Part shown: in pieces, positions 54,373 through 63,052 of the stretch
Layout of the letters: every line of letters begins with the position of its first letter
Position numbering within the stretch: the stretch's first letter is position 1
Source of the DNA: Helicobacter suis HS1
GTDB lineage: Bacteria > Campylobacterota > Campylobacteria > Campylobacterales > Helicobacteraceae
DNA: 64,000 nucleotides
Assembly (NCBI RefSeq): GCF_026000295.1
Contig: NZ_AP026769.1
Span: 372,001 to 436,000, forward strand
Direction of reading: 5' to 3'
Program-made: the position numbers and the translations under genes
The notes under the pieces: model-generated
Seen by the model: only the letters and a program-made list of their open reading frames with translations
The model's database searches: none
Told to the model about the DNA's origin: nothing

Positions 54373-55385
54373 CCGTTGCCATTATTAGGCTTTCTTCTCT
54401 AGGCGATGTTGTGCTAAGCGCTGTTTTTTTGCCCTTTCTTAAAGAACGCTATAAGGTAAAGATTCACTGGTTTATTGATGAAACCTTTGCGCCCCTTTTA
54501 AAAAACTGCCCCTGTATTGATATGTTGCACGCTCTACCCTATAAAAAAACCCTGCACTCTAAAAACCCTTTAAAAATCTGGCGCTTTTATAAAAATTTAC
54601 GCCATTTGGGTGTTTTTGATTTAGTTATTGACATGCAAGGTTTGATCAAATCTGCCCTACTAGGTTTTTTCTTAAGAAAGAGGAAATTTATAGGCTTTGA
54701 TAGGCAATCTATTAGAGAATCACTAGCCAGTTTATTTTATAGTCATACAGTTCACATTCCCTACCAACAACATATCCTTAAGCGCAACCAAAAAATCCTG
54801 CAAGAGGCGTTTAATCTCCTCTACCCGTCTTGTGATTGGCAAAATTGTTTGCAAAAAAGACAACAAGCTTTCTTCTGCCCCCCCTACCCTCCTTTAGATT
54901 TTATTAAAAAAGACTGCCAAAAAGTACTCTTTGTACTTGAAACCTCTAGGCCTAATAAAACCTACCCCTTAGAGCGTTTCTATGCATTAGGGCTTGCTTT
55001 AAAAGAGTATGCGCTAGAAGTGTGGCTTTTAGCCCATAAGCAAAGAGAGCAGGCCCAAAAACTTTATGAAAAACTTAACCCCCATTTGCCCACACAATTA
55101 CTCCCCCCTCTGACTTTGAATCAGGTTAAATCTGTAATTATGCAGGCATCTGTAGTGGTGGGCGGAGATACTGGTGTGGTACACCTCTCTTGGGCGCTTA
55201 ATATCCCCTCAGTAACTCTTTATGGAAACACCCCCCCCGAGCGCTTTAAATTAGAAGGAGAGGGGCATGTTTATTTATGTGCTAATTTAAAAGCCAATTA
55301 CGATAAAAAGGATTTTTCTATCCAAGAGATCCCTCCTACTGCGATTAAAGAGGCAATTTTACAGGTTTTAGAAAGGAAGGTATGA
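54369..55385 (+). CDS. waaC: LPS heptosyltransferase I (GT9)
   Basis: 338 aa. It adds the first heptose to Kdo-lipid A at the inner membrane. The start VAIIRLSSLGDVVLSAVFLP has the GT9 'GD' motif, and VVGGDTGVVHLSWALNIP (~259-276) with LYGNTPPERF is the donor site. A C8 run (55231-55238) encodes Pro-Pro in that motif; a slip would truncate the last ~50 residues. It overlaps ppx and waaM, so the three are co-translated. Confidence 0.92.
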   Translation: MTVAIIRLSSLGDVVLSAVFLPFLKERYKVKIHWFIDETFAPLLKNCPCIDMLHALPYKKTLHSKNPLKIWRFYKNLRHLGVFDLVIDMQGLIKSALLGFFLRKRKFIGFDRQSIRESLASLFYSHTVHIPYQQHILKRNQKILQEAFNLLYPSCDWQNCLQKRQQAFFCPPYPPLDFIKKDCQKVLFVLETSRPNKTYPLERFYALGLALKEYALEVWLLAHKQREQAQKLYEKLNPHLPTQLLPPLTLNQVKSVIMQASVVVGGDTGVVHLSWALNIPSVTLYGNTPPERFKLEGEGHVYLCANLKANYDKKDFSIQEIPPTAIKEAILQVLERKV

Positions 55386-56326
55386 AAGAAAAATTAAAGA
55401 AAGAATGGCAGATTTTTTGTATCTACGCGCTAGAGTGGATTACAAATTTACTAGGCTTTTGTTTGGCTAAAATCCCCCACCGCTGGTTTGTGGGTTGTGT
55501 GCATTTTGTGGGTTTTGTGTTAGCCAAACTAGATAGACGGCGCTATTTTGATGCCAAAGCCAATTTAGATTTTGCCTTTAAAGATAGCTTAAGCGAAGCA
55601 GAGAAAAAAGCCATTATTAGGCGAGGTTATTCTAATTTTGCTTTTATAATTCTAGAGAGCATGCGGGTGGTGTTTTTGAAAAAAGATATTTATGATGCGC
55701 GTTTTACCCGCATTGATGAGGAAAATGTACTAAAGTCTTTGGAACAAAATAACCAAGCGGTAGTAATGGGCATGCATTTTGGATACTGGGAGGCGGTGGG
55801 GACTTCTTTAGCGCAGTATTATAGCCAATATGATCGCGGATCTTTAGGTCGTCTGACCAAATTTGAGGCGATCAACCGTCTTTTGATCAAACACCGCGAG
55901 GATTTTGGGGTGCGTTTTATCAATAAAACAGGGGCGTTTAAAGAGCTATTAAAAATTTATAATCAAGGCAGGGGTTTAGTAGGGATTTTAGTAGATCAAA
56001 ATATTTCGCCTAAAGAGGGCGTGGTGGTTAAATTTTTTGGAGAAGAGGCTACACACACCACGATTGCTTCTTTGCTCTCAAGGCGCTTTGATATAGATAT
56101 TGTAGCCGTGATCATTGATTTTAACGAGGATTATAGCCACTACTATGTGCGCTACTACCCCCCTATTAGAGCCAAAAATACAGAGGATAGTCAAGCCGAT
56201 ATTTTAGAAGCCACGCAAGCACAGGCAAGTTTGAGTGAGCAAATCATTAGAGAACATCCGGAAAGCTGGTTTTGGTTTCACAGGCGTTTTAAAACCACCC
56301 ATCCAGAGATTTATAAACGCAGATAA
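55382..56326 (+). CDS. waaM: Lipid A biosynthesis acyltransferase (LpxL/WaaM)
   Basis: 314 aa. It attaches a secondary acyl chain to Kdo-lipid A. An N-terminal membrane anchor (ALEWITNLLGFCLAKIP) precedes the acyltransferase motif VVMGMHFGYWEAVG (~126-139; HX4E is H-F-G-Y-W-E), and VGILVDQNISPKEG and PESWFWFHRRF are further family motifs. Overlaps waaC by four bases. Confidence 0.92.
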   Translation: MKEKLKKEWQIFCIYALEWITNLLGFCLAKIPHRWFVGCVHFVGFVLAKLDRRRYFDAKANLDFAFKDSLSEAEKKAIIRRGYSNFAFIILESMRVVFLKKDIYDARFTRIDEENVLKSLEQNNQAVVMGMHFGYWEAVGTSLAQYYSQYDRGSLGRLTKFEAINRLLIKHREDFGVRFINKTGAFKELLKIYNQGRGLVGILVDQNISPKEGVVVKFFGEEATHTTIASLLSRRFDIDIVAVIIDFNEDYSHYYVRYYPPIRAKNTEDSQADILEATQAQASLSEQIIREHPESWFWFHRRFKTTHPEIYKRR

Positions 56327-56340
56327 CAAACAGGCCGTAT

Positions 56341-56390
56341 AAAGATTTTAAACAAATTCAAGCCACACAAAGCCGCGTTTGAAAATCTTT
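56341..56390. terminator. Inverted repeat between convergent waaM and lpxE, possible two-way terminator
   Basis: The arms AAAGATTTTAAAC (56341-56353) and GTTTGAAAATCTTT (56377-56390) pair with one bulge around a 23-base loop. It lies in the 103-base gap where transcripts from both sides converge. The stem is AT-rich, without a clear U tract, so function is uncertain. Confidence 0.35.
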
Positions 56391-56429
56391 ACCACTAGCG
56401 CTAAAGCTTACAAGTTTAAGCTAAGCTAA

Positions 56430-56996
56430 TCACTTGGGCTTTTCTTTGGGGCTAGCTAAAAAAAGCGCACAGATCACCCCCACAGCTAGACCGGCTAGAA
56501 GTGCGCCGATAGTGTGGGCGTTGTAGTAAATACGCGCGCCCATAGTCAAAAAAGCTAGAGGTAAAAACCACAGCCAAAGAGCGCCATAACGGCGTACCAA
56601 AAAACCCAGTGCACAAAAAATCATAGAGGAATGCCCGCTTGGCATGTTTTTATTCCCCCCATTGGGTCTTTGCCCTAGACGGCGATCAAAAAGGCTTACA
56701 GAATTAAGCGCCCATTTAAGAGAGTGTGTGGCAATAGTGGTTGCAATGCTTACATGGATAATTTGAATCAAACCTACCGGATCTTTTTTAAATATGGGGT
56801 AGGCAAAGGAGGCGATGGTAGGCACAAAGCGAGCGTAGTGTTCCGTGATCTCAAAAGCTATAGGTACGCGCTCTTGTTTGGGTACTTTAGGAAAAGGGGT
56901 AATCACTCCGATAAGAAAGATTAAAAAAAAGCAGATTAGGTTTTTAGTGGGGAGGTATTTAGGAAAGCTTTGTAAATAGAGGGTTTTAAATTTCAT
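56430..56996 (-). CDS. lpxE: PAP2-family lipid A 1-phosphatase (LpxE-like)
   Basis: About 188 aa with several membrane helices. The phosphatase motifs are RRLGQRPNGGNKNMPSGHSS (KX6RP-like and PSGH) and the later ARIYYNAHTIGALLAG (SRX5H-like). In H. pylori LpxE removes the lipid A 1-phosphate so that EptA can add phosphoethanolamine; the same pair is found here with an ATGA overlap to eptA. ATG 56996 is the coupled start. Confidence 0.87.
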   Translation of the reverse strand: MKFKTLYLQSFPKYLPTKNLICFFLIFLIGVITPFPKVPKQERVPIAFEITEHYARFVPTIASFAYPIFKKDPVGLIQIIHVSIATTIATHSLKWALNSVSLFDRRLGQRPNGGNKNMPSGHSSMIFCALGFLVRRYGALWLWFLPLAFLTMGARIYYNAHTIGALLAGLAVGVICALFLASPKEKPK

Positions 56997-58051
56997 TTGA
57001 ATAGATCGCATGCGGGGTTGTAGGCATTACTTTTTTGCATTCCAAAGGCACTTAAGATACTTGAGAAAATCATATCTTGGGTGTAGGAGATCTGATCTGA
57101 GGGAAGGTGGGGAGGTTTAAAGCCATTAGTAAAGATGATAAAGGGAATTTGCTTTTGGAAATCAGGAGCGATTAAAAAAGGTGTGCCGTGTAAATACATG
57201 CCATGTTCGCCTAAACTTTCACCATGATCGCTCATGTAAAGCAGTAAGGCGGGTCGTTTGCTTTGCTTTAATTCTTGGATTAGTAAGTCAAGCACAAAAT
57301 CGTTATAGGCAATGGTGTTATCATAAGCGTTGATCAGACTAGAAAGGCTACAGGTGTGGGGTTCTTTGTGGGTACAAATGGGCTTGAAGGGGGCAAAATT
57401 ATGGGGAATCTTGTCTACATAAAGTGGGCCGTGTGAGCCCTTGAGGTGCAAAATGACTAAAAGGTTATTTTTATAGCGTTTAAGTAAAAAAGGAAGAGAT
57501 CTGGCTAATGCTTCATCAAAATTAAAGGGAGGAGGCACGCCTAAAGAGAGTAGCCAGTCTTGCCACTTATCTTCTCTAGGATGCCAATCAATGCGCATGA
57601 ATGGCTCGGCATTATTAAGGCTTAATAACACCACACTAACCCCCTGTCTATGCAAAAAAGAGGGTAAATTTTCATAGTCTTTTTTAGAGGTGAGCATACA
57701 CTCCAGCGCAGCGGTGGTGTAAGTGGCACAAGAAGTGGCTTTAAGGGCTAAGATTTCATGCTTGTTTAATCGTGCTTGTAATTTGGGTGTGGTGGGTCTG
57801 TTATAGCCATAAATGCTGTAATTTGCCCGTCTTGCACTTTCCCCAATAACTAAAACCACAACTTGGTTTTTGCTCTGCGCCTTAGCGTTAGAAAAAAGTT
57901 TAGGGGGGGAGGCGTTAAAGGAGTTAAAAGCAGCACGGATAAGATTGATGCTATAACTGTAGGGTAGAGTTAACCCTCCTATGTATTTGGCATGTTTATC
58001 TAAAAAGAGCCACTGCTTGGCGTGGGTAAAACTCCAAGTAAAAAAGAGCAA
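56993..58051 (-). pseudogene. eptA: EptA catalytic domain (phosphoethanolamine transferase), out of frame with its N-terminus
   Basis: 352 codons from a TTG. It is the soluble, periplasmic alkaline-phosphatase-fold domain: VLVIGESARRANYSIYGYN (metal Glu), CATYTTAALECMLTS (nucleophile Thr), HLKGSHGPLY and LYMSDHGESLGEHGMYLHG (metal Asp/His). It transfers phosphoethanolamine to lipid A. The membrane part lies in the frame 58060-58527; one extra T in the T9 run there fuses both into ~510 aa. As read here the gene is OFF. Its stop overlaps lpxE. Confidence 0.85.
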
Positions 58052-58059
58052 GGCTGAGC

Positions 58060-58527
58060 CTAGAAAAATAAGAGCTTTATTTTTAAGTGTTGTATTCTTG
58101 ATGGGATAAAAAAAAACAAACTCCCTAAAGCCAAACCTAAAAGCATGAAAAATGCTAGATGCAAACCTAATAAATCTCTGGTTTCATGGAAATTTGTGTG
58201 TAAGACATTGCCCATCATGCTTTTGGTTAAAAACACATGGTAGGTTTTTATAAAGTAGAGTGCTAGTGCATTACAAAAGGCTAAAAGGGCTAAGCTTATG
58301 CGTAAAAATTTAAGACCTAAGCAAGAGAATGCCACTAAAACCATGTTGGTTGTGCAGATATAGGCAATGCTTAGGCTAAAAATAATACCAAACCCCCCCT
58401 TGTGATCTGTAATGTAGTGCAAGAGGGGCACATGGAAGATGATTAGAGAGATAATGCCATAAAAAAGCAAGGCAACAAAAAAAGAAGCGGGTCTAAAAAG
58501 CCCTAAAATACGGGTATACAACGACAA
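58060..58527 (-). pseudogene. eptA: EptA N-terminal membrane domain, ends early at a T9 slip site
   Basis: 155 codons. Four to five membrane segments (SFFVALLFYGIISLIIF; GIIFSLSIAYICTTNMVLV; LALLAFCNALALYFIKT; LGLHLAFFMLLGLALGSLFFF) match the EptA transmembrane domain, including the conserved KSMMGNVLHTN near residue 105. The A9 run on plus (58108-58116; T9 in the coding strand) follows SLFFF; after it the frame drifts and stops at 58060. With T10 it would read FYPIKNTTLKNKALIF and join the catalytic domain. Confidence 0.85.
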
Positions 58528-59808
58528 CTATCTACCCATATAAACTTGTCTTGGGCGTGTGATACGCGCTTTGGGGTTTTTGACATGCTCAAGAAGTTGG
58601 GCACACCAGCCTACCGTGCGCGCAATCACAAAGACGGGGGTAAAAAAGCGGGTGGGGATTTTAAGGGCTGTTAAAATAGTGCCAGAGTAAAAATCTACAT
58701 TAGGATAGAGGTTGTGCTCAATAAAATAATCATCTTTAAGGGCAACTTCCTCAATTTTAGCAGCAATTTCATCAAGTCTTGGATTCATTTTAATGCCCCT
58801 AGCCTGTAAATCATCTTTGAGCTGTTTTAAAATCCGCGCTCTGGGGTCATAACTTTTATACACCCGGTGTCCAAAGCCCACAAGTCTAAAGGGATCGTTT
58901 CTATCCTTAGCGCGGGCAATGTATTTATCCACATTCTTCACATCGCCAATTTCTTGGAGTTGGATCAAGGTCTTTTCATTAGCTCCGCCATGTAAATGCC
59001 CCCAGAGAGCAGAGATTCCCGCACTAATAGCAGCATAGGGGTGCACTCCTGTAGAGGCAACATTGCGCACGGTTGTTGAGGAAGCATTTTGCCCGTGATC
59101 AGCATGCAAGGTCAAAATCTTATCAAAGGCCTCTACCTCTAAAGCAGTGATCTCAGTCTCGCCCTTTGTGGTGTAGTGCAGGCGCTCATGGGGATAAGCT
59201 CGCAGCATAAATAAAATATTTTCCACATAGTTACGGCCTACATCAGGGTAAATGATGGGCGCACCAATTTCATTGCGGTAGCAAATGGCTGCTAAAGTAG
59301 GCATCTTAGCCACAATACGCCTAGCCATAGTCTGGTAATCCTCCTCATTTTTCATGGTGTCATGTTCAAAATAGAGGGTGGCTAAAATAGAAACCCCGCT
59401 ACTAAGTTTAGCCATAGGGTGGGCATTGGTGGGGAAGGCTGAAAACATGTTCATCAGTGTAGAATGGATAAAACTTCTGTGGCGCAATTCTAATTCAAAG
59501 GCTAAAGATTCTTCCTCATTTTTGGGTAGCTCATCAGTAAGTAGAAGTCTACACACATCTACATACTTGTATTTGGCTACCAGCTCTTCGATGGGATAAC
59601 CCTTATAGTAAAGCTCACCCTTTTTGCCATCAATATAGCTAATAGTAGACTGGCATCCAGCCGTAGAGGAGTAACCCGGATCATAAGAGACGATTCCAGC
59701 AGTTTCATACAGCTTAGAAAAATCCACCGCCAGAGGACCTCTTGTGCGCGGAACAGTTTCAAACTCAAATTTTTCATTAGTCTCGTTGTTAATTAGCGTA
59801 ATAGACAT
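58528..59808 (-). CDS. gltA: Citrate synthase
   Basis: 426 aa, type II (NADH-regulated class) length. Active-site residues are seen in [11 protein letters not shown] (His), [15 protein letters not shown] (His/Arg) and [12 protein letters not shown] (Asp). First step of the citric acid cycle. The start is preceded by AAAAAAAGGAG and a -10 box. It is divergent from icd, the enzyme two steps later. Confidence 0.96.
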   Translation of the reverse strand: MSITLINNETNEKFEFETVPRTRGPLAVDFSKLYETAGIVSYDPGYSSTAGCQSTISYIDGKKGELYYKGYPIEELVAKYKYVDVCRLLLTDELPKNEEESLAFELELRHRSFIHSTLMNMFSAFPTNAHPMAKLSSGVSILATLYFEHDTMKNEEDYQTMARRIVAKMPTLAAICYRNEIGAPIIYPDVGRNYVENILFMLRAYPHERLHYTTKGETEITALEVEAFDKILTLHADHGQNASSTTVRNVASTGVHPYAAISAGISALWGHLHGGANEKTLIQLQEIGDVKNVDKYIARAKDRNDPFRLVGFGHRVYKSYDPRARILKQLKDDLQARGIKMNPRLDEIAAKIEEVALKDDYFIEHNLYPNVDFYSGTILTALKIPTRFFTPVFVIARTVGWCAQLLEHVKNPKARITRPRQVYMGR

Positions 59809-59828
59809 GCAACTCCTTTTTTTGCAAT

Positions 59829-59834
59829 ATTATA
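59829..59834 (-). promoter_or_regulatory. -10 box of the gltA promoter
   Basis: TATAAT on the minus strand (ATTATA at 59829-59834), preceded by TTG, 21 bases before the gltA ATG. No strong -35 box is visible, as usual in this genus. Confidence 0.65.
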
Positions 59835-60125
59835 CAAGATAAAGCATTAATGAGCGTTTTTACTGTTCGCACCATTAGTAATTTTCGTACTTCAATCTGG
59901 CCTGCGTGGGCGCTAAGTATAAATCAACAAATTTAAGATGAATGAGTAGATTGTATTTAGCGGGTTTTGTGGGGGTTGAACTAAGTTTAGGGTGCTATTT
60001 TCATCTGTGAAGTCGGCTAAATTTAAAGAGGCTAGGATTTGGCCACAACAAGTTAGAAGAACTGCTTACAACACAGCACAGCCTAGAAGATGAGCCAAAT
60101 CGCCTGACTTTAGTGTTAAAATTTC
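59835..60125. other. Intergenic stretch between divergent gltA and icd
   Basis: No gene I can support. A short plus-strand open stretch reads LEELLTTQHSLEDEPNRL (about 60055-60110) without a start or ribosome site and could be decayed coding sequence. The two promoters lie at its ends. Confidence 0.5.
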
Positions 60126-60126
60126 A

Positions 60127-60135
60127 TGCTAGAAT
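60127..60135 (+). promoter_or_regulatory. Extended -10 promoter of icd
   Basis: TGCTAGAAT (60127-60135) has the TGn extension directly before the -10 hexamer, 30 bases before the icd ATG, with ribosome site TAAGGAG at 60154-60160. Confidence 0.6.
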
Positions 60136-60165
60136 GCTGGGCAATCTTAATTCTAAGGAGAATTC

Positions 60166-61443
60166 ATGTCTTACAACCCAAAATACCTGTCTCAGCCCAC
60201 AGAAGGTGAGGCCATTACTTTTAAAGAGGACAAGTTGCATGTGCCAAATCACCCCATTATTCCTTTTATTGAGGGCGATGGGATTGGTGTGGATATTACG
60301 CCTGTGATGCAAAAGGTGGTAGATGCTAGCGTGCAAAAAGCTTACAAGGGAGCTAAAAAAATCGCGTGGTATGAAGTGTTTGTAGGCGAGAAGTGCTATA
60401 ACAAATTCAAAAATGAGAGTGCCCTCACTCCAGAGGAACAATGGCTATTGCCTGATACCATTGAGGCGATCAACCATTTTAAAGTCTCTATTAAGGGGCC
60501 TTTGACTACTCCTGTGGGGGAGGGTTTTCGCTCTTTAAATGTGGCTTTGCGCCAAAAAATGGACCTTTATGTATGTCTAAGACCTGTGCGTTGGTATGGT
60601 AGCCCCAGTCCAGTTAAGGAGCCGGGTAAAGTAGACATGGTTATCTTTAGAGAAAATAGCGAGGATATCTATGCGGGTATTGAGTTTGCTCAAGGCAGTC
60701 AAGAGGCCAAAAAGCTCATCAAATTTTTACAAGAAGAACTCAAGGTTTCTAAAATCCGCTTTCCTAATACCAGTGGTGTTGGTATCAAGCCCATTAGTTT
60801 AGAAGGCACAGAAAGACTTGTGCGTAAAGCCATTGAATACACCATTGATAATGACAGAAGTAGCCTCACCTTTGTGCACAAGGGCAATATCATGAAATAC
60901 ACTGAGGGGGCATTTATGAAATGGGGTTATGCCCTAGCACAAAGAGAATTTGGCGCTAAGTTGCTAGATAAAGGCCCCTGGTGCACCCTTAAAAACCCCA
61001 AAACCGGTAAAGAAATTGTGATTAAAGACATGATTGCAGATGCCTTCTTACAACAAATTTTATTACGCCCCGCAGAATATGATGTGATTGCTACTATGAA
61101 TTTAAACGGGGATTATATCTCAGATGCGCTAGCGGCTATGGTGGGGGGTATTGGCATTGCTCCGGGGGCTAATTTAAATGATAGCGTCGCGCTCTTTGAG
61201 GCCACACATGGCACTGCACCTAAATACACGGGGCAAAATAAGGTCAATCCTGGATCGATCATTTTGAGTGCAGAGATGATGCTACGCCACCTAGGCTGGA
61301 TTGAGGCAGCAGATTTAATTGTAAAGGGCATGCAAGGAGCCATTGCTAGTAAAAAAGTTACCTATGACTTTGCCCGTTTAATGGAGGGAGCCAGCGAGGT
61401 TTCTAGTTCTGAATTTGGCGAGGTGATCATTTCGCATTTGTAG
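60166..61443 (+). CDS. icd: Isocitrate dehydrogenase (NADP)
   Basis: 425 aa. It oxidises isocitrate to 2-oxoglutarate. Substrate motifs are seen: [13 protein letters not shown] (with the Ser of the phosphate site in other bacteria), [15 protein letters not shown], and [26 protein letters not shown]-terminal NADP region [21 protein letters not shown]. Complete. Confidence 0.97.
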   Translation: MSYNPKYLSQPTEGEAITFKEDKLHVPNHPIIPFIEGDGIGVDITPVMQKVVDASVQKAYKGAKKIAWYEVFVGEKCYNKFKNESALTPEEQWLLPDTIEAINHFKVSIKGPLTTPVGEGFRSLNVALRQKMDLYVCLRPVRWYGSPSPVKEPGKVDMVIFRENSEDIYAGIEFAQGSQEAKKLIKFLQEELKVSKIRFPNTSGVGIKPISLEGTERLVRKAIEYTIDNDRSSLTFVHKGNIMKYTEGAFMKWGYALAQREFGAKLLDKGPWCTLKNPKTGKEIVIKDMIADAFLQQILLRPAEYDVIATMNLNGDYISDALAAMVGGIGIAPGANLNDSVALFEATHGTAPKYTGQNKVNPGSIILSAEMMLRHLGWIEAADLIVKGMQGAIASKKVTYDFARLMEGASEVSSSEFGEVIISHL

Positions 61444-61485
61444 AGAATTTATGGGTTTTCGTTGGTGTTGGGGAGTTGCTTCGGT

Positions 61486-61623
61486 ATGGGTTTGATGAAA
61501 GGGTTGTGGGACAAATTTTTTAATTTAACGGTAGGTGTGGTTTTTAAAAGGGATTGTTTTAGCGTGGGAGTGTGGCGGCTTGTTCCAAGTGATACTCCTA
61601 TGATGTGGTGTAAAATAAAGTGA
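61486..61623 (+). CDS. Possible small protein or gene-end remnant
   Basis: 45 codons (MGLMKGLWDKFFNLTVGVV...) ending at a TGA that overlaps the GTG of the C5-methylase pseudogene. Unrecognised; lies between icd and the phage-like region. No clear ribosome site. It may be the tail of a lost restriction-modification gene or chance. Confidence 0.25.
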   Translation: MGLMKGLWDKFFNLTVGVVFKRDCFSVGVWRLVPSDTPMMWCKIK

Positions 61624-61979
61624 TACAATTTAAATTGGCTGACATATTTTGTGGCGCGGGAGGTTTGAGCTATGGTTTTGCTCAGAATGCTTTATTTGAT
61701 TTAGTGTGGGCACTAGATTATGATCTAGATGCTCTTGCAAGTTATAAAAGTAATCACCCCACTACAAACACAATTTGTAGGGATATTGTTCAACTTTCTA
61801 GGGAAGAATGTTTGGGTTATGGTCCCATTGACATTTTATTAGGTGGGCCATCTGCCAGAGCTATTCTATTTTTGGAAAAAGACGAATGGATACGCGGGCT
61901 AATCTGTTCCAAGAATATTTGAGGATTCTAGCAATCACGCGGCCTAAAATATTCTTGTTTGAAAATGTGGTAGGGAAAA
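61620..61979 (+). pseudogene. C5-cytosine DNA methyltransferase, frameshifted and truncated
   Basis: Motif I is ADIFCGAGGLSYGF (residues ~7-20). At the catalytic loop the frame breaks: it reads [10 protein letters not shown], whereas the +2 frame gives [19 protein letters not shown] and then [12 protein letters not shown] (motifs IV and VI of the family), so a small indel lies near 61845-61855. Homology ends right after FENVVG at about 61979, where phage sequence begins. All C-terminal motifs and the target-recognition domain are absent. Confidence 0.8.
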
Positions 61980-62274
61980 AACCAATTCCAAGACAACAGC
62001 AACAGCGGCACAAACTCCAGTAACTCCGCCACAAACTCAAGCGCCACAAACTCAAGCGCCACAAACTCAAGCGCCACAAACTCAAGCGCCACAAACTAGC
62101 GCGCCCACTCAAAGCACTAGCGCGATCCCGGCTGATGATAATGATTTGGAGAGAATGGTAGAGGAATTAGAAAACCAAGCGATCAAAGAGGGCAAGGTAA
62201 GTGCGCAGGAGGTTAACGCCGCGCGTGAGGCCACAAGGGCGGCTAATCCAGATATAAAGATCACCCATGCCTAG
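61963..62274 (+). pseudogene. C-terminal tail of a Mu-like phage structural protein (portal-like), 5' end lost
   Basis: The frame is open from 61963, but recognisable sequence begins near 61981 ([13 protein letters not shown]). It contains five APQTQ-type repeats, then an acidic helical tail ([15 protein letters not shown]) and stops at 62274 inside the next gene's start (ATGCCTAG). By position before a MuF gene I infer it is the end of the portal (gp29-like) gene. The join to the methylase pseudogene at about 61980 marks a deletion or recombination end. Confidence 0.5.
62029..62103 (+). repeat. Tandem 15-bp repeats coding APQTQ
   Basis: Five units of CCACAAACTCAAGCG (62029-62103), the last one changed to ...ACTAGCGCG. 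They are in frame with the portal-like tail and give a Pro/Gln/Thr linker. Being a multiple of three, unit gain or loss would change linker length without breaking the frame. Confidence 0.85.
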
Positions 62275-63043
62275 TTTAGAAAAATACAGAAACCGCGCTT
62301 TTGCTATGGATTGTTTGGAATTTCTTAGTCAGTTGCCCGGTGAGAGTATAGATTGTGTGCTAATTGATCCGCCCTATTGTAGTGGCGGTAAAAGAATGTA
62401 CAACAGATATAATAAATATCGCGATTTTGAGGGCGACAATAAAAGTCAAAGAATTTGGATGCTTTTAATCTCCGAAGTTTTTAGAGCAGTTAAACGGGTC
62501 TTAAAGCCAAGTGCGTACTTTTTTAGCTTTATTGACTGGCGGCAATACCCGGCGTTAAGTGATTGTATCCAACTGGCAGATCTAGCATGGCGGGGCGTGA
62601 TTGTGTGGAATAAGGGCAATGGATCGCGCCCGTTTGCTAATGCTTTCAAGCAACAATGCGAGTTTATTTTGTGGGGCACTAAAGGTACTTTGCCACTAAC
62701 TAGCAGAAAAGAAGCTAATTATTATTTTGGCTATGTAGAAAAATACCTACACCCTAGCCAAAAACAGCACCCCACACAAAAGCCCATAGAAGTGCTAAAA
62801 CATTGTTTGCAAGTTGTGCCCAAAATTGAAGGTCAAGAGCCTCCGGTCGTGTTAGATTGTTTTTGTGGGAGTGGATCAACTGGGGTAGCGTGTGCTGAAT
62901 TAGGGCTTGATTTTATCGGGGTAGAGCTCTCTAAAGAATACGCTATTCAAGCAAGCATTAATTTAGAGGGGGCGCTACTACACGCGCAAGAAAATAAGCA
63001 AAAAGAGGAAAAAGAGGCCGCAACAACTCACATCTACTTTTAG
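62267..63043 (+). CDS. Phage-borne beta-class DNA methyltransferase (N6-adenine/N4-cytosine)
   Basis: 258 aa. Motif IV is LIDPPYCSGG (~32-41) near the N-terminus and motif I is VLDCFCGSGSTGVACAELG (~197-215) near the C-terminus; this order defines the beta class. DPPY favours N6-adenine. The HPTQKPIEVLKH segment precedes motif I as usual. Its ATG overlaps the portal-like tail. Within a virion-structure module it likely protects phage DNA from host restriction, or works like Mu Mom in principle. No restriction partner is seen. Confidence 0.87.
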   Translation: MPSLEKYRNRAFAMDCLEFLSQLPGESIDCVLIDPPYCSGGKRMYNRYNKYRDFEGDNKSQRIWMLLISEVFRAVKRVLKPSAYFFSFIDWRQYPALSDCIQLADLAWRGVIVWNKGNGSRPFANAFKQQCEFILWGTKGTLPLTSRKEANYYFGYVEKYLHPSQKQHPTQKPIEVLKHCLQVVPKIEGQEPPVVLDCFCGSGSTGVACAELGLDFIGVELSKEYAIQASINLEGALLHAQENKQKEEKEAATTHIYF

Positions 63044-63052
63044 GGCGCGGTT

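Noticed and set aside
58075-58085. A5 site in eptA as the cause of the frameshift
   Set aside because: An added A there also restores the frame, but the T9 tract upstream is far more mutable and gives a better membrane-segment boundary.
62029-62103. Possible CRISPR array
   Set aside because: The 15-bp units are head-to-tail with no spacers and are in frame in a protein; this is a coding tandem repeat.
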